Shown: positions 22,013 to 32,770, counted from the stretch's first letter. The stretch is 64,000 nt of DNA from Kalaharituber pfeilii (GCA_015179045.1 WHUZ01000045.1:310001-374000); one strand, 5' to 3'. Translations and numbers: made by a program. The notes: generated by a model not told the origin, from the letters alone.

Positions 22013-22897
22013 CTGATGACACTGACACTCGTGCAGCCAGCCATCCGGTCACAGGTGAGCCTGTTGTTGTGACCAACACCACAGACCGGTGCGACCTGTG
22101 TTTTATCAAGCATCTACGTATCTTAGCTGGCTCACCATATTATGATGGGCCATTTCTGGCCGAGATATATGAGTCGAAGACATCTGCTTGTAGCGTCATC
22201 GGATACCCTTTAACCACCACTACCCTGTCCTTCTACACGTAAGTCTACGCTTGATCCTACATTGTTAGTATTCAAGGTTGGGTAGATTGTGAAACCTGTC
22301 ATGTCTATCTGAGGACCTGAATGGAGGCAATGGCTAGACTAACGCTGCGTGATGCATGCATACAGACCCATTGACCCACCAGATACAGACCCTGAGCCAT
22401 GCACAGGGACCGAGTACACCATTGCACCAGGTGACACATGCCACTCAATATCACTTGCCGAGGGAATCAGTACCGGCTGGCTCCTAGCCGACAACAAACT
22501 AACGGCCAATTGCGTTAACTTTCCCACCAACGGCACCTTGTGCATCGCCAACCCCTGCACTGTGTACACCATAGTCGAAGGGGATACCTGCGAATCGATC
22601 GCGGCTGCACACGGGATCACAGTTTCCCAGTTCAAAGCTTGGAACCCTGTAAGTCCAGTCCATTGCAATTCTGCAAGTCATTAGCATCCGAACATTGTTC
22701 TGAGGTTAATCCCGCAATGATTTTCACGAATAGTCTGTCAGCTCTGGTTGCTCTAACCTCGCCAAAATGGTCTCTCACCAAGTGTGTATCAGTGTCCCCG
22801 GTCGTCCTTACACTACCCCCGCACCCATTACTCTGGCCCCGTCCATCCCGACAATACCGGCACCAGTACCAACCGATTTGGCCAACCTGACAAACAC

Positions 22898-22900
<3 letters not shown>

Positions 22901-22933
<33 letters not shown>

Positions 22934-22970
22934 CACATAACCCCGCTTGTAGCACGTGGCCATGGCAGGG
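22901..22970 (-). mobile_element. Short retroposon, family A, in LysM exon
   Basis: T28 then AAAATCACATAACCCCGC...GGCCATGGCAGGG. A perfect 13-bp duplication TGACAAACACGTA is at 22888-22900 and 22971-22983. Insert plus duplication is 83 bp, so the frame is shifted. Confidence 0.96.
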
Positions 22971-23126
22971 TGACAAACACGTATTGCGGCCGGTATTACC
23001 AAGCCTTGCTTGGAGACTATTGCAACATGATTGTCGTAAGGTTTGGAATCTCGCTTGAGGATTTCGTATTCTTAAATCCTTCGATTAATGAGAACTGCAC
23101 GAACCTATTTGCCAATGAAAGTTACT

Positions 23127-23831
23127 TCAGCCCCATCACGTGTACAGACATCCCGCCGGCGGACAACAGCCCACCACCACCACCACCGACGAGAAAGAGG
23201 AGAAGAAAATCAAAAAAGGGAAAAGCCAAGAAGATTTCCTCCTCGCCGACGATCGACGAATCGGCGACTCGCACGGTCGAAGAAACGGCAGCCACCCCAG
23301 CTGCCCCCACGACACCAACCACAACCCCAAAACCCAAACCAGCACCAGCACCAACACCAGAACCCGCGCCCCGTCCACGCACACAGACAGGAACTCCCCG
23401 CCGACCCCAACCACAGCACGGCGTCGTCATTCATGGCGTCGCCCTGAGAAAAGACCTGGGAAAGGTAAGGAGGTGGTTAGAAACAGACAACCAAGACCTA
23501 GGCAAGACGACAGGCATTCGGTGGCTGCGGAAAGAGACAACACTGAGAGAGGAGGGAAAGAAGACAAGCTCGGTGGTCGTCTATACTCAGACATCAAAGG
23601 AAGCTGGGAAGGTTAGACTGGGAGGGAAATGGTTGCGCATGGAGGTTTACGAGCCAGACAGAGGAAGGAGATAGACAGGCTCGGACATCTCGCTTCCCGA
23701 ACCACGGAATTTTACCTCGGGAAATACTTGTAGTTAAGACAATTTTCTTTCTTTTTAGTTAGTTTTATACACCTCGCCATAGCCCACAGGGCGGCACGCG
23801 AGTAATGAAATTAAAAAAAAAAAAAAAAAAA
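23127..23831 (+). mobile_element. ORF1-only LINE derivative (half-LINE), family B tail, in LysM exon
   Basis: A perfect 10-bp duplication GAAAGTTACT is at 23117-23126 and 23832-23841; the host LysM frame continues on both sides. The insert encodes a Pro/Lys-rich disordered stretch followed by the gag-like ORF1 domain (HGVALRKDLGKV, KTSSVVVYT, VRLGGKWLRMEVYEPDRGR, stop at 23674), then about 150 nt of 3' UTR, the family B hairpin (GCCCACAGGGCGG) and A18. There is no ORF2. The upstream LysM frame runs into the ORF1 frame, giving a spurious fusion frame of 234 residues. Confidence 0.9.
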
Positions 23832-24130
23832 GAAAGTTACTGCGTGCAGGCAGTTGGAGATAGTAAGCATCCAGCCCCGATTGCCCCTCTTCATTGGATT
23901 GTTGGAGTACTTTCTGGTCGCTGTGGTTTTCCGCATGGATCTCTGATTTATGCAATACAGTCAAAACCTACAAAGGGCACCCTGGCTCTGCGCTCCTGAC
24001 TACTGTAACCTCTATTACCATAACCGACAACGTAGCCACACTTCCGGACGCGGACTACACCACTCCTCCCCCTCGCGTAACCGAGGCCCCAATTGCGTCG
24101 GGTAGCAGGAAAGACTGTGCCGAGTACATC

Positions 24131-24490
24131 TTTTTTTTTTTTTTTTTTAATTCCATTACTCGCATACCGCCTTGTAGGCTACGGCGGAGGTGTAGATACA
24201 TGCAAAATAATACACGGAAAATAAACAGCATATAAAACCATAAAGTGAAAGGAAAAAGTGAGACTATATCCGGTTACTCCGCCGCCCAGTCCATCACCCT
24301 CCGCCAACGTTATGTCTCCCCCCTCCTTATCTCTTGACAGCTCCCTTAACCCCGCCTCTCCTCTCGGTAGTCTTTTCTTCCACACTTCACACCTACTCAT
24401 GATGTGCTCAAAATTTTCGAAGTCTCTTCCACACCATCTGCAGTCGGGAGAGGTCTCCTTCCCTATCTGATATCTCCACTGTCGTAGTCC
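24131..24490 (-). mobile_element. 5'-truncated LINE, family B, in LysM gene
   Basis: T18 then the hairpin (CCGCCTTGTAGGCTACGG) and, on the minus strand, a 3' UTR plus the end of ORF2 (IKGLRQWRYQIG, CRWCGRDFENFEHIM, MSRCEVWKKRLPRGE). The 5' border near 24490 is estimated from where homology to the copies at 51250 and 16610 stops; the matching target duplication was not found. Confidence 0.8.
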
Positions 24491-24619
24491 CTTGATGGTA
24501 GCTCAATGCAGCTCGACCTTAACGGTACCCGTGGAAATCAACTTGCGAGTTCGTGGCTACATTGTATGGGGTGTCATTAGAGGAGTTAGAGATTTGGAAT
24601 CCACGTGAGTAGTATATTT

Positions 24620-24674
24620 TTTTTTTTTTTTTTTTTTACGTGACCCCGCTTGTAGCTGTTCGCCATGGCAGGGC
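24620..24674 (-). mobile_element. Short retroposon, family A
   Basis: T-run, then ACGTGACCCCGCTTGTAGCT...GCCATGGCAGGGC. A perfect 13-bp duplication GAGTAGTATATTT is at 24607-24619 and 24675-24687. Confidence 0.94.
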
Positions 24675-25208
24675 GAGTAGTATATTTAGTCCACACCACG
24701 AAAGCACACATATAGCCATACTCGAGCCGCCTGGCATTTTACATGGTGATCCAAATATTCAGGGCCTCTAATGCACCTTTTATACTGCTTGCATGGTACG
24801 GTAATCGTATAGAGCTAGGAAACACTACCTTGTCAACATGCTCATTCCAGACGGGAGTGCGATATTGCGCAAAGTACTTCTTTGGAGAGGCATATGTACC
24901 ACCCATAGTGCCCGAGCCGGAGCTTCCGATCAGAGTCAGTTTGTATCATTATCTCCTCCCCTCTCCCTCTCGAAAGCGGACATTCGTCTATTGACATCTG
25001 CGCAATGCTGCACCCACACAACAGGATGGCACAACTCCCAACTGTACTGAGTATCTCGAGGTTACCGAAGGCTGGACGTGCGCAGATATTCTTGAGGTGT
25101 ACAAACTGACAATTGGACAATTCTACACCTATAACCCAGCTGTGCTTCAGGACTGCAGTGGAATGTGGTTGAGTATGTGGAATTTTTGTGGAATTCTAGG
25201 GTGGCTCA

Positions 25209-25248
25209 ACGTGATTAATGATGTAAAAAAAAAATAAAAAAAAAAAAT
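25209..25248 (+). mobile_element. Micro-retroposon, about 16-nt body, in LysM intron
   Basis: Only ACGTGATTAATGATGT plus an interrupted A tail lies between AGGGTGGCTCA (25198-25208) and AGGGCGGCTCA (25249-25259). ACGTGATT is the 3' end of family A. Confidence 0.8.
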
Positions 25249-25750
25249 AAGGGCGGCTCAGCAAGGATATATATGGGCGTCTACCCTATGTACATTTAGC
25301 GCTAATTTATGACTGGTCCTTTTGTTCCTCCTAGATTACCGCTACTGCGTCCGCGATCCATCCTACCGAGATCCGAACCCTACAATCAGCACGGAGACGC
25401 TGCCTCCAACTGCGACTGGACCACCTGGTCCAACACAGCCTGGGCAGCCAGGGGACTGTAATAAGTGGCATATTGCTATCAGTGAGATCTTCCCCTTCGT
25501 ACGCTGGCAAGCCACTGTTTCGCTATTTTCTTAGCTGTCTTATCTTGCACAGGGCTTAAGATTTCACTAATCCTGCTTTCCGCTAGAGGATGCCGACACG
25601 TGCACGACCATTATAAACACCTACTTCATCACCCTTGCGCAGTTCCTCAAGTGGAATCCTGCTGTCTCCTCCGACTGCTCTGCAGGCTTGTGGGGCACGT
25701 ACGCGTACTGCGTAGGTGTTATCGATACGCTGTCGTCTACTCGCGTGTCT

Positions 25751-25812
25751 TTTTTTTTTTTTTTTTATATCATTGATCGCAGGCCGCCCTACGGGCTATG
25801 GCGATACACGAT
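25751..25812 (-). mobile_element. Short retroposon, family B, in frame in a LysM exon
   Basis: T-run, ATATCATTGATCGC, hairpin (GCCGCCCTACGGGCTATGG). A perfect 13-bp duplication TACTCGCGTGTCT is at 25738-25750 and 25813-25825. Insert plus duplication is 75 bp, so the LysM frame stays open through it and gains 25 residues beginning with a Phe run. Confidence 0.95.
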
Positions 25813-26227
25813 TACTCGCGTGTCTGCGCCCACCGACCCTACGGCCACAAGCACTCCTGTCCACGTCCCAGATCCGCACCAAGAAAACAATGCCATCTCG
25901 ACATGCAACAAGTTCGCACAGGCGCAGGAAGGGGACTGGTGCTTCCATTTCGCCGAACAAAATGGGTACGCCAGAGCAGTTGTATGCGGTGCTGGGACCT
26001 GGTGGGAGCTCATGCGGGTCGATGCTCTGGGCAACATATTGGTACTGTGTGGGGGCTACAGAATGACCGGTTGCAGAGATATTTATGTAAATTTATATAG
26101 GAACTCTGAGCTTATGCTTGTTTATTTGTTATTGGTGGTGGTTAAATCCACTTAGAGAGTATTGCAGCGGACAGTAGCGAGGCGTGTCCAACAAGACAAA
26201 TCCATTCATCAAACAAGCTCACTTTAC

Positions 26228-26397
26228 GGGATCATACTGGGCGCCACCCGCATCATGGAGGAGTCCGCGGGTATCACATGTATTTAGGTTGTTAGTTGGG
26301 TTAGTCGTGGTTTTCTCTTTCTTTCATTAATAAAGACCCTCGCCATAGCCCGTCGGGCGGCCCGCGAGTATTGATATAAAAAAAAAAAAAGAAAAAA
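26228..26397 (+). mobile_element. Retroposon, family B, 170 bp
   Basis: About 100 bp of LINE 3' sequence, hairpin ATAGCCCGTCGGGCGG and an interrupted A tail. The 12-bp duplication AGCTCACTTTAC is at 26216-26227 and 26398-26409. Confidence 0.93.
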
Positions 26398-26547
26398 AGC
26401 TCACTTTACATTCACTGCCAGTCAATATTAGTGATTTGTTAGTTTGAACATGTCTCACCCTCTCACTGGGTGTGCACATGAATGCCCGCCGACATTAGCC
26501 AGTCCTGGGTAAATGAGAGATGTTACTCCCTGCCATATGCTGTAACC

Positions 26548-26615
26548 AAGAATAAACCCTCGCCATAGCCCTCAGGGCGGTATGCGAGTAATGATATAAA
26601 AAAAAAAAAAAAAAA
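26548..26615 (+). mobile_element. Short retroposon, family B
   Basis: AAGAATAAACCCTCGCCATA, hairpin, GAGTAATGATAT and A19. The 13-bp duplication ATATGCTGTAACC is at 26535-26547 and 26616-26628. Confidence 0.95.
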
Positions 26616-26814
26616 ATATGCTGTAACCTGCATGTGGGATTATGTGACCCGGCAACATAAAAAATTGCACAGTTTACAAAGTAATTAATATGTGTTCCGC
26701 TGGGGGAAGCTCACGACCGGCTGCTAGGTTATGGAGGCCAACAGGGATGTGAGGGGGGATGGAAAAGTACTGAGACATAAGATTTTGTATGTTCCCTTTG
26801 CCCGTAATCTCATC

Positions 26815-26862
26815 ACAGCTCGAAGGGCGGTATACGAGTAATCTTGACACCAAAAAAAAGGA
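26815..26862 (+). mobile_element. Degenerate family B tail
   Basis: ACAGCTCGAAGGGCGGTATACGAGTAATC then eight A's, with no readable target duplication. Confidence 0.4.
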
Positions 26863-26980
26863 ATTTATGCAACCAAAATACAACGTCCGCATTCAGGACC
26901 CTATACTAGAAACACACGGCACCAGGCCAGCCCAAGGAATCCGATGCACATCTTGCGTGAGCACAAAAACACCAACACAA

Positions 26981-28908
26981 TCACACTGACCAGGTGTGCA
27001 CTCTCACAACTCCTGCATGACCTACCCAATCCTTCCACATTGCCTCGACGTCTCCTTCCACGTCAGTCGCGCCCCATCCAGTCTCACTGCCAAAATAAAC
27101 ATGCCATCTGCGCACACTCATCCCGTCCTCCTGCCATTCAGTGAGACCCCCTGGTTGCCCAACGCCAAGCCCATTAATCTCCACAAAGCTCTTAGAATCC
27201 AACCGATTCAGCTCGAAAAAGAACCTGCGCAGCTTTGGCATTCTCCTCACTGCGCGGGACATAGCTCGTAGCAATGGACGAAACTCAGCCGGATCCAAGC
27301 GCGTACGGAAGGGCCTACATCGCTCTTCGGGCTCTGAGTCGGAGCTGTCAACCCAGTAGTCGTCGTCGTCGTAGTTCCCAGGGTTCAGGTCGGGGAGGTA
27401 GTACCATCCTCCTGCAGGGGTCATCATATTCATGTTCAATTGGTATTCCTCCATGCAGGGCCATATCGGCGACTCAGGGGCATTGTCGTCGCTGTTCATG
27501 ATATCATGTGTAGGCCAGAAGATTTCGGGAGAGAGAACAACCTCGCATGTGAGTGAAAAGTTCTTCAAAAGTGGACATCGTGTCGTCAGGGCATGCAACG
27601 CACGGCTGAGCGGGTCAGCTGTAGGGACCCCGGCGGGTGATGTGCACAAGACTGGCGGGCTGATGGCGTGGTCGAGGGGTGTTGAACACGGATAGTCGAT
27701 ACTGAGCGTAGTGAGGTTCGGCAGTTGAAGGCGAGCGATTATGCGGGCGAAGTCTAACGTGCCATTCCATGGTCATAGTCGGTCATTAGCCACGCGCGAC
27801 TGTCGGAGGGGCAATGCAAAGGTGGATGGGCACACATACCAGACCGCATTCTTTTTCTCAACCGCACATCCTTGTGCTCGTCATCCCAGAGCGACCACAC
27901 CGCATGCCTCAGCCGCGGGAAACATCGTGTAATCGTCGCAACCGCAGCAGCAGCGTAGTGACGACTGTATGTATTCTGCGCTGGTGCGGCATAAAATGCT
28001 TCCACGTTAGGCACAATTGGTAATTGTATCTCTGCCTCTCCGCCTTCTCCTTCGTCCTGCATTTCTCCAAGGTGCAGAAATGAGTACTTATACCGACCCC
28101 CCTGCGGCAATGCCTCCGTTTTTGGAGTGTTCTAGCTCCAATCATCCAGGTTTTTGTTACGGAGCTCGTCCATTTCCGCATACGCCCTGACTGTTAATGT
28201 AATTCCCCCCTTCGCATCCCAGCTTGCTAGCTCCCCTAGAAGCTGCTGCACTGCCGCTCCGAACACTGCATTATTCCGTTGTTGATCCTCTTCTGTCTCC
28301 CTCCTTGCTTGAGCCTCGGAGTCATACGGCGGCAACACCACGTCGAAATCGATGGAGCGCAGCGCGCGGCGGCGGTGAGCGGGAGCAAAGAGCGTCGGCA
28401 AGCGCGGAAGATCGGTAGATTTCAGGTGGAAGGCATGGAATGTGATAGACTCAACAGCAGGGAGAAACGCGCGGCAGACGCTCGCGTATGGGGAGTGGGG
28501 GTGGGGAAGGTAACGGACGATAAGTAGCAGTAATTCTGGGGGTAGGGCCAGTAGTGAGCGGCACGAGCCGAGCCAGCTCGAGCCAGCTCGAGCTCAAACG
28601 AGCCAAGATCATGCTTGTGTTTTTCTTGACAGCTCGCTAAAATGCTTAGCCAGTGCAAGGTTTCATAAACTGTAAATACCTACTATAGTAATAATTAGAG
28701 ACTTGGAGCTCATTCTGACCTACCAACAACTTCGAAATGCACAATTTAGCTGATAGTAGTGAGAAAGATGAAAATTTAGCTTAGTTTAGTTTAGTTTGTC
28801 AATATTATGATCCAGGCTCGAGCTCATGCCACGCCAGCTCGAGCCAGCTCGAGCCAGCTCGTGCCGCTCACTAAGGGCCAGGAGAGCAGAAGGTGAACGT
28901 TCAGCCAT
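26981..28908 (-). pseudogene. F-box/LRR-type protein gene split by a hAT-type MITE
   Basis: The ATG at 28906-28908 starts MAERSPSALLAL; a MITE (28552-28873) then cuts in, and on its far side the frame resumes with the F-box itself (LPPELLLLIVRYL, ASVCRAFLPAV). Removing the MITE and one 8-bp duplication restores a continuous frame at that junction. Downstream are LRR-like stretches (LPRLPTLFAPAHRRRALRSI), a region with CFPRLRHAVWSLWDDEH, and a C-terminal block (26981-27649) with an acidic DDDDYWVDSSDSE segment and MPKLRRFFFELNRL. An in-frame TAG at 28132-28134 and a one-base shift near 27770 are further lesions. F-box proteins of this kind recruit substrates to SCF ubiquitin ligases; the target is unknown. 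The gene now appears dead. Confidence 0.82.
28552..28873. mobile_element. hAT-type MITE, copy 1 (322 bp)
   Basis: The 17-bp end TAGTGAGCGGCACGAGC is inverted at the right end. A perfect 8-bp duplication AGGGCCAG is at 28544-28551 and 28874-28881. The ends TAGTG and 8-bp duplication are those of the hAT superfamily. Subterminal GAGCCAGCTC palindromes are abundant. No coding content. Confidence 0.93.
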
Positions 28909-28999
28909 TATGGTAGATGAGATATCCTAGGCGACGTTTCGAGTTGTTTGTGTTGTCAAAGTGTTCGTGGGTTAGGGAACCAGCAAGAACGACTCACGT

Positions 29000-29100
29000 T
29001 AGCCTGTCTCCGGGCTATGAGGGCTTGCCCAGGGACCCTGCCATGGCCAAGTGCTACAAGCGGGGTTATGTGATTAAAAAAAAAAAAAAAAAAAAAAAAA
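29000..29100 (+). mobile_element. Retroposon, family A, long form
   Basis: Starts TAGCCTGTCTCCGGGC, ends in the hairpin and A28. A perfect 14-bp duplication AGAACGACTCACGT is at 28986-28999 and 29101-29114. Confidence 0.96.
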
Positions 29101-29114
29101 AGAACGACTCACGT

Positions 29115-30286
29115 GGCAACACGCTGCCAAGCTGGCGGCACAGCAAGAACGAGCGTCTTCTGGTCACGAATCGGCTATACATGCCTGTTTCCGATGAAGA
29201 GCGTAACACATTTGAAGGCTCGCACTAAATGAGGGATCATGAGACTCCCCATGAAAGACCTACAGTATACTCTTGCTATACCAGATGTCCTCTTGATGCG
29301 CCTCACCATGCGACTCTACTTTAGCCCGATTTTGGCATTCCACATCAGGATGACAAGAGGGTGAACAGGTACGTAGCTGCTGCGTTTTTGACTAGTGTTT
29401 GAACCTGCCCAGGACAAGATCAGATGTGAGAGTGTGGGGAATGAGGTGACGGTGAATATCTCGAGGCGCCCTGTAAGGAATTAGGATCTTACATACTCAA
29501 TCAATATATTTGCCAAGGCAGACAATGGGAGCGGCTACGTTTGTTTTCTGTAGGGCGGCGATAAATGCAGTTTTTCACTCAAGTATGCAGGGTATTTATT
29601 CGGACTTCTGACCAGAAACCTGGGCCCACCAGCATAAATATGGATGGCCCGGGCCACTCATCTCAGAATGCGGACCACTGGCCCGGGATATCCACTTTTG
29701 TGTGGAAGAAATGGCTGGCCCCGAACAGCTGTATACTTGAATTTTGTTTTATGTACTTTCCATCTTATTGCGTTCCTGATGTTTATATGTTCTAGACTTA
29801 GGCGCTTATGATGTTTCATCTTCGTTTGCTACGGAGCTTGAGAGTAAGGGCGGCATTGGGAGCATAGATGTGGGCTCGAAGCTGGCATATTGGCTGGACT
29901 GGCGGCTGCCGGTGTTTCTTGGAGGATTCGCACAAAAGTTCGGCGCAGGTAATATTTGTGTGGCGCTCGATACCTTTCGTTAGCGGATAAGGAGGACTTG
30001 AACCCTGGAAATCCCACTCGCGGGCCCTACGGAATGGATGTCGTAGGGTTGCTTTGTGCGGAAACAAGCTGCTGTGCATGAAGGGGAAGTGGGGTTTAAA
30101 CTGTAGAGAGCAGGTCAATATGTACGTTCAGTGTCGAGATGTTGGGGATTAATACTCGACGCATGTCTTGATCAAAGGAAGTCGGGGTCTACTTGGGACA
30201 TGGCATTATGAACGCGGGGTGAATGCGAATACGGGTTGTGGGCGATAGGCGATGAGCGGGGAGAAGTCACGCGTGACAAACGCCTG
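29115..30286. other. Intergenic; 29.8-30.4 kb is a diverged copy of 34.5-35.2 kb
   Basis: Blocks such as AAGGGGAAGTGG...TGTAG and TGTCGAGATGTTGGG correspond to AAGGGGATGTGG...TGTAG and TGTCAAGATGTTGGG at 34815-34960 in the same order. Neither copy has a convincing gene. Confidence 0.45.
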
Positions 30287-30299
30287 CAGCTGGGGCTGT

Positions 30300-30364
30300 T
30301 TTTTTTTGTTTTTTTTTTTCGTTATATATCATTGCTCGCATGCCGCCTAAGGGCTATGGCGAGA
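30300..30364 (-). mobile_element. Short retroposon, family B
   Basis: Interrupted T-run, ATATCATTGCTCGC, hairpin. A perfect 13-bp duplication CAGCTGGGGCTGT is at 30287-30299 and 30365-30377. Confidence 0.95.
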
Positions 30365-30634
30365 CAGCTGGGGCTGTGACGGATACGCAATGTCGCGGAC
30401 GTGGATGCGGCATACGACTGTGCTAAGGCTGCGACAGCATCCTACAGCTGCATATGGGCTCTGCATAGGCATACAGATTGAATGGACGGTCCCAACCGCT
30501 GCAGAGGCCATTTAGGAACAGGAAAATGATGTAATCCAAATACATGAATAGCGAGAGACAGTGACAATCAAAGATCTTACATTTCTGCTCATTTCCACGA
30601 AAACGGAATGAGTGTGCAAACCAAAGGACATAGC

Positions 30635-30690
30635 CCTGAAATGGGGAACAGCTGTGAGCGGGGTTACGTGATATTTGAGGGAAAAAAAAA
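30635..30690 (+). mobile_element. Degenerate family A copy
   Basis: CCCTGAAATGGGGAACAGCTG...GCGGGGTTACGTGAT followed by a short A tail; no duplication readable. Confidence 0.55.
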
Positions 30691-30794
30691 GACGAGATGG
30701 TGCCCCACTCCATAAACACAAATTCAAACCACGATACATTATAACAATAACATCTCAATGGTACCTCTCGATCATCAGGGGCACTTCTCTGGTG

Positions 30795-31704
30795 CTACCA
30801 GGGCCCCCACCTGCATCCACTCTGCTCCCTGTAACAATGGTAGCTTAAAAAGCCAGTCTTACTGCAATTGACGTTCGGGCACCGGGGCACTTGACGATCG
30901 GCTTCACTCCAGTTCATGACTGTCCACCCTTTCATGCAACTCCTACAATGAATCCAAAGAATAGGTTCGGTCATTTTACAACCAACGCAAGTTTCGGTAA
31001 TTGTGCCGTCCAGTGATTTGCTGCCAGCAGTTAGCTTTTCTGCTCGTGTTAAACGAATCAAGGCCATGGCTGCATGCGGATGGGCAAGAACCAGCTCTTC
31101 ACATTCTGCCAGATCACAAACGTTGTGCAGTATCTTGGCGATGTAACGTAGGAGGTGATCCACCAGTCTCTCAGTCAGAGCTGGGAGATTCTCAACAGCG
31201 AACTTCGCTGTGCTGAGGACATTAGCAGAAAGGCTGCAATCAGGCTTAGACTGCTCATCCAGAAAAGAAGTGAGCTTCTGGAAACTCAAATCTTTCAAAG
31301 AGCCAACATTGAATCGGTCGGCAAAGACATAAAGCTTTGCATGAAGAAGAAGTGCATTGCTTGTTGCTTGGGATCTGGAGTCACTTATTTCATTAGTACA
31401 TATATATTCGTATCGATGTTGCACAGGCAACCTGCATTTTGTAGTCCCTCACGTATGCCCATTGCAGGAAGCACTGCACAGTAACTTCATCCACATCATA
31501 AAGTACCATCTCCCCATTCAAACCTTCTTTCATCTCATTGTCAATGTGTTTTCGCAGCTCTGGAGACAGCGATGCCAGGAGTTCCCGGTGGACAAATAAT
31601 GTGGTGGCGCCATCACTCCCACCAACTTGCTTTTCATCCCCTAAAGTCAGTTTGAAGAACTGACTTTTGAGTATGTCGAAATTGAATGCATTGACAGCTT
31701 CCAT
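30795..31704 (-). pseudogene. BTB/POZ domain protein, copy 1, frameshifted, with zinc-binding C-terminus
   Basis: Starts MEAVNAFNFDILKSQFF at 31704. The BTB fold (LTLGDEKQ, FVHRELLASLSPELRKHI, LYDVDEVTVQCFLQWAYVRDY) occupies residues about 15-95. Near 31425 the frame shifts by one relative to the intact paralogues at 40037 and 45226, then continues as SRSQATSNALLLHAKLYVFA, the BACK-like helical part. The C-terminus has eight cysteines and histidines in pairs (CVGC, HCRSC, CPNVNC) and ends GCRWGPW, shared with the copy at 50409. BTB proteins often act as Cullin-3 adaptors; that role is inference here. The shift could also be a tiny intron, but paralogues show none. Confidence 0.8.
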
Positions 31705-31879
31705 GATTTCCTGCCGATGTGAACTGACACACAGCAAGGAATTAGATTCCTAATCTATCAGCAACTGGCGGGTTTGGCAGCGGGTTGGCGGGTTAGGTCT
31801 GAGGAGTTGCTGAGCGGGGCTTTGGCGTTGACAAGATCCCGCCAAGGTGGCCAAGAATAACACGTGACTTTAGGCCTAC

Positions 31880-32074
31880 CGCCGCAGAGAAAATGGGCGA
31901 CTGTCAATTACCGATAGTGGAAATAGGCAGGACTATTAAATCTAATTCACCTGGGTTAAATTCTAAAATCGCTTGAATTTACGTAAATGGCCTGGTTGGC
32001 TTGGACCCGCCTGAACCGGTCCAGGCGGTTTCAGTCCAATGCAGATCACGCCCTGTCAGATTCATTGGTGCCAA
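31880..32074. repeat. Repeat family with CCTGG/CCAGG-rich core, fragment a
   Basis: TCACCTGGGTTAAATTC...TTGAATTTACGTAAATGGCCTGG is the inverse of the right half of 32855-33130. It ends at AGATTCATTGGTG, close to the family's TTGGATTCATTGG terminus. Confidence 0.6.
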
Positions 32075-32087
32075 GAGATCGGTCACT

Positions 32088-32152
32088 TTTTTTTTTTTTT
32101 TTTTTATATCACATGACCCCGCTTGTAGCTGTTCGCCATGGCAGGGCAAAGT
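32088..32152 (-). mobile_element. Short retroposon, family A
   Basis: T-run, ATATCACATGACCCCGC...GCCATGGCAGGGCAAAGT. A perfect 13-bp duplication GAGATCGGTCACT is at 32075-32087 and 32153-32165. Confidence 0.93.
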
Positions 32153-32216
32153 GAGATCGGTCACTAATAGGTAAGCGACAGCAGTGTGTATAGTTTACTG
32201 AGTGTTCTTTTCTCTC

Positions 32217-32770
32217 TTTTTTTTTTTTTTTTTTTTTTTTGGCTTCTTGGGGGACATAGCGCGGTACACAGGCCACCAACCTATGGCAGGGACCCATTTA
32301 CCGGGTCAGGTTGAGCTTCTGCCTAACTACATACTCTATGTAACCTTCGGCCCCTCGGCTATCCCAGCCGAACCAGTCCCTTCGACCGGGTCGTTCATCA
32401 TACTTCATGCATTCGACCCTCTGCCGCCTTCTCATCCGCCTTCTCATTACCCCCTACCCCCAATGTGAGCTTCACGGTCCCGGCATCCCTCAGCCTCCAC
32501 CGCATGTCTACCACCAGCTGCACTATGCGTGCCACATCTGTACTCCTCGCCTTGCCGGCTCCTCCTGCTCTCTTGAAAACACCAGGATCTGCGAGCACCA
32601 GCACCTTCGGTCTATTATCAACAGCTCAAGGCCCCCCATGCCTGAGACCTCGCCATCCCGCACTGTGGGTGTGGTGCCAACTCACCGGGGCCCTTCTGAC
32701 TCTAAACAACACTTTCTCCTCCTTGTCAACCTCGAGTGTACTGGTACTACTGCCTACTATTGATTCAAAG
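32217..32770 (-). mobile_element. 5'-truncated LINE with RNase H end and family C-like tail
   Basis: T25, then a diverged family C hairpin (CAGGCCACCAACCTATGGCAGGG), ACCGGGTCAGG and, on the minus strand, a frame at 32398-32604 whose end TLGVGGNEKADEKAAEGR is the last part of an RNase H domain (GNExADxxA). It links family C to a LINE lineage. The upper limit near 32770 is approximate. Confidence 0.7.

Larger units (their letters stand above)
20952..26066 (+). pseudogene. Multi-LysM domain protein gene broken by seven retroelement insertions and a frameshift
   Basis: LysM modules bind chitin or other N-acetylglucosamine polymers, usually outside the cell. Exon blocks in order: an N-terminal Cys-rich region at 20952-21316 (CTNALLEDVSC, DSGRWCNN), a second block at 22053-22240 (TTDRCDLCFIKHL), LysM 1 and 2 at 22385-22650 (EYTIAPGDTCHSIS; YTIVEGDTCESIAAAHGI), LysM 3 at 22975-23126, LysM-like blocks at 25023-25170 (CTEYLEVTEGWTCADI) and 25588-25720, and a last one to 26066 ending YWYCVGATE. 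Introns with GT-AG borders separate several blocks. A one-base shift near 25966 moves the last module out of frame. No signal peptide is visible at 20952, so a 5' exon is probably missed. Solo LTR 21418-22012 and retroposons at 22901, 23127, 24131, 24620, 25209 and 25751 interrupt it. It cannot encode a full-length product as it stands. Confidence 0.85.

Noticed and set aside
22970..23674. 234-residue LysM to Pro-rich to basic fusion protein
   Set aside because: The target duplication GAAAGTTACT shows the right part is an inserted half-LINE; the fusion is accidental.
28552..28873. MITE as a Tc1/mariner element because its ends begin with TA
   Set aside because: The exact 8-bp duplication AGGGCCAG outside TAGTG...CACTA fits hAT better than a TA-only target.
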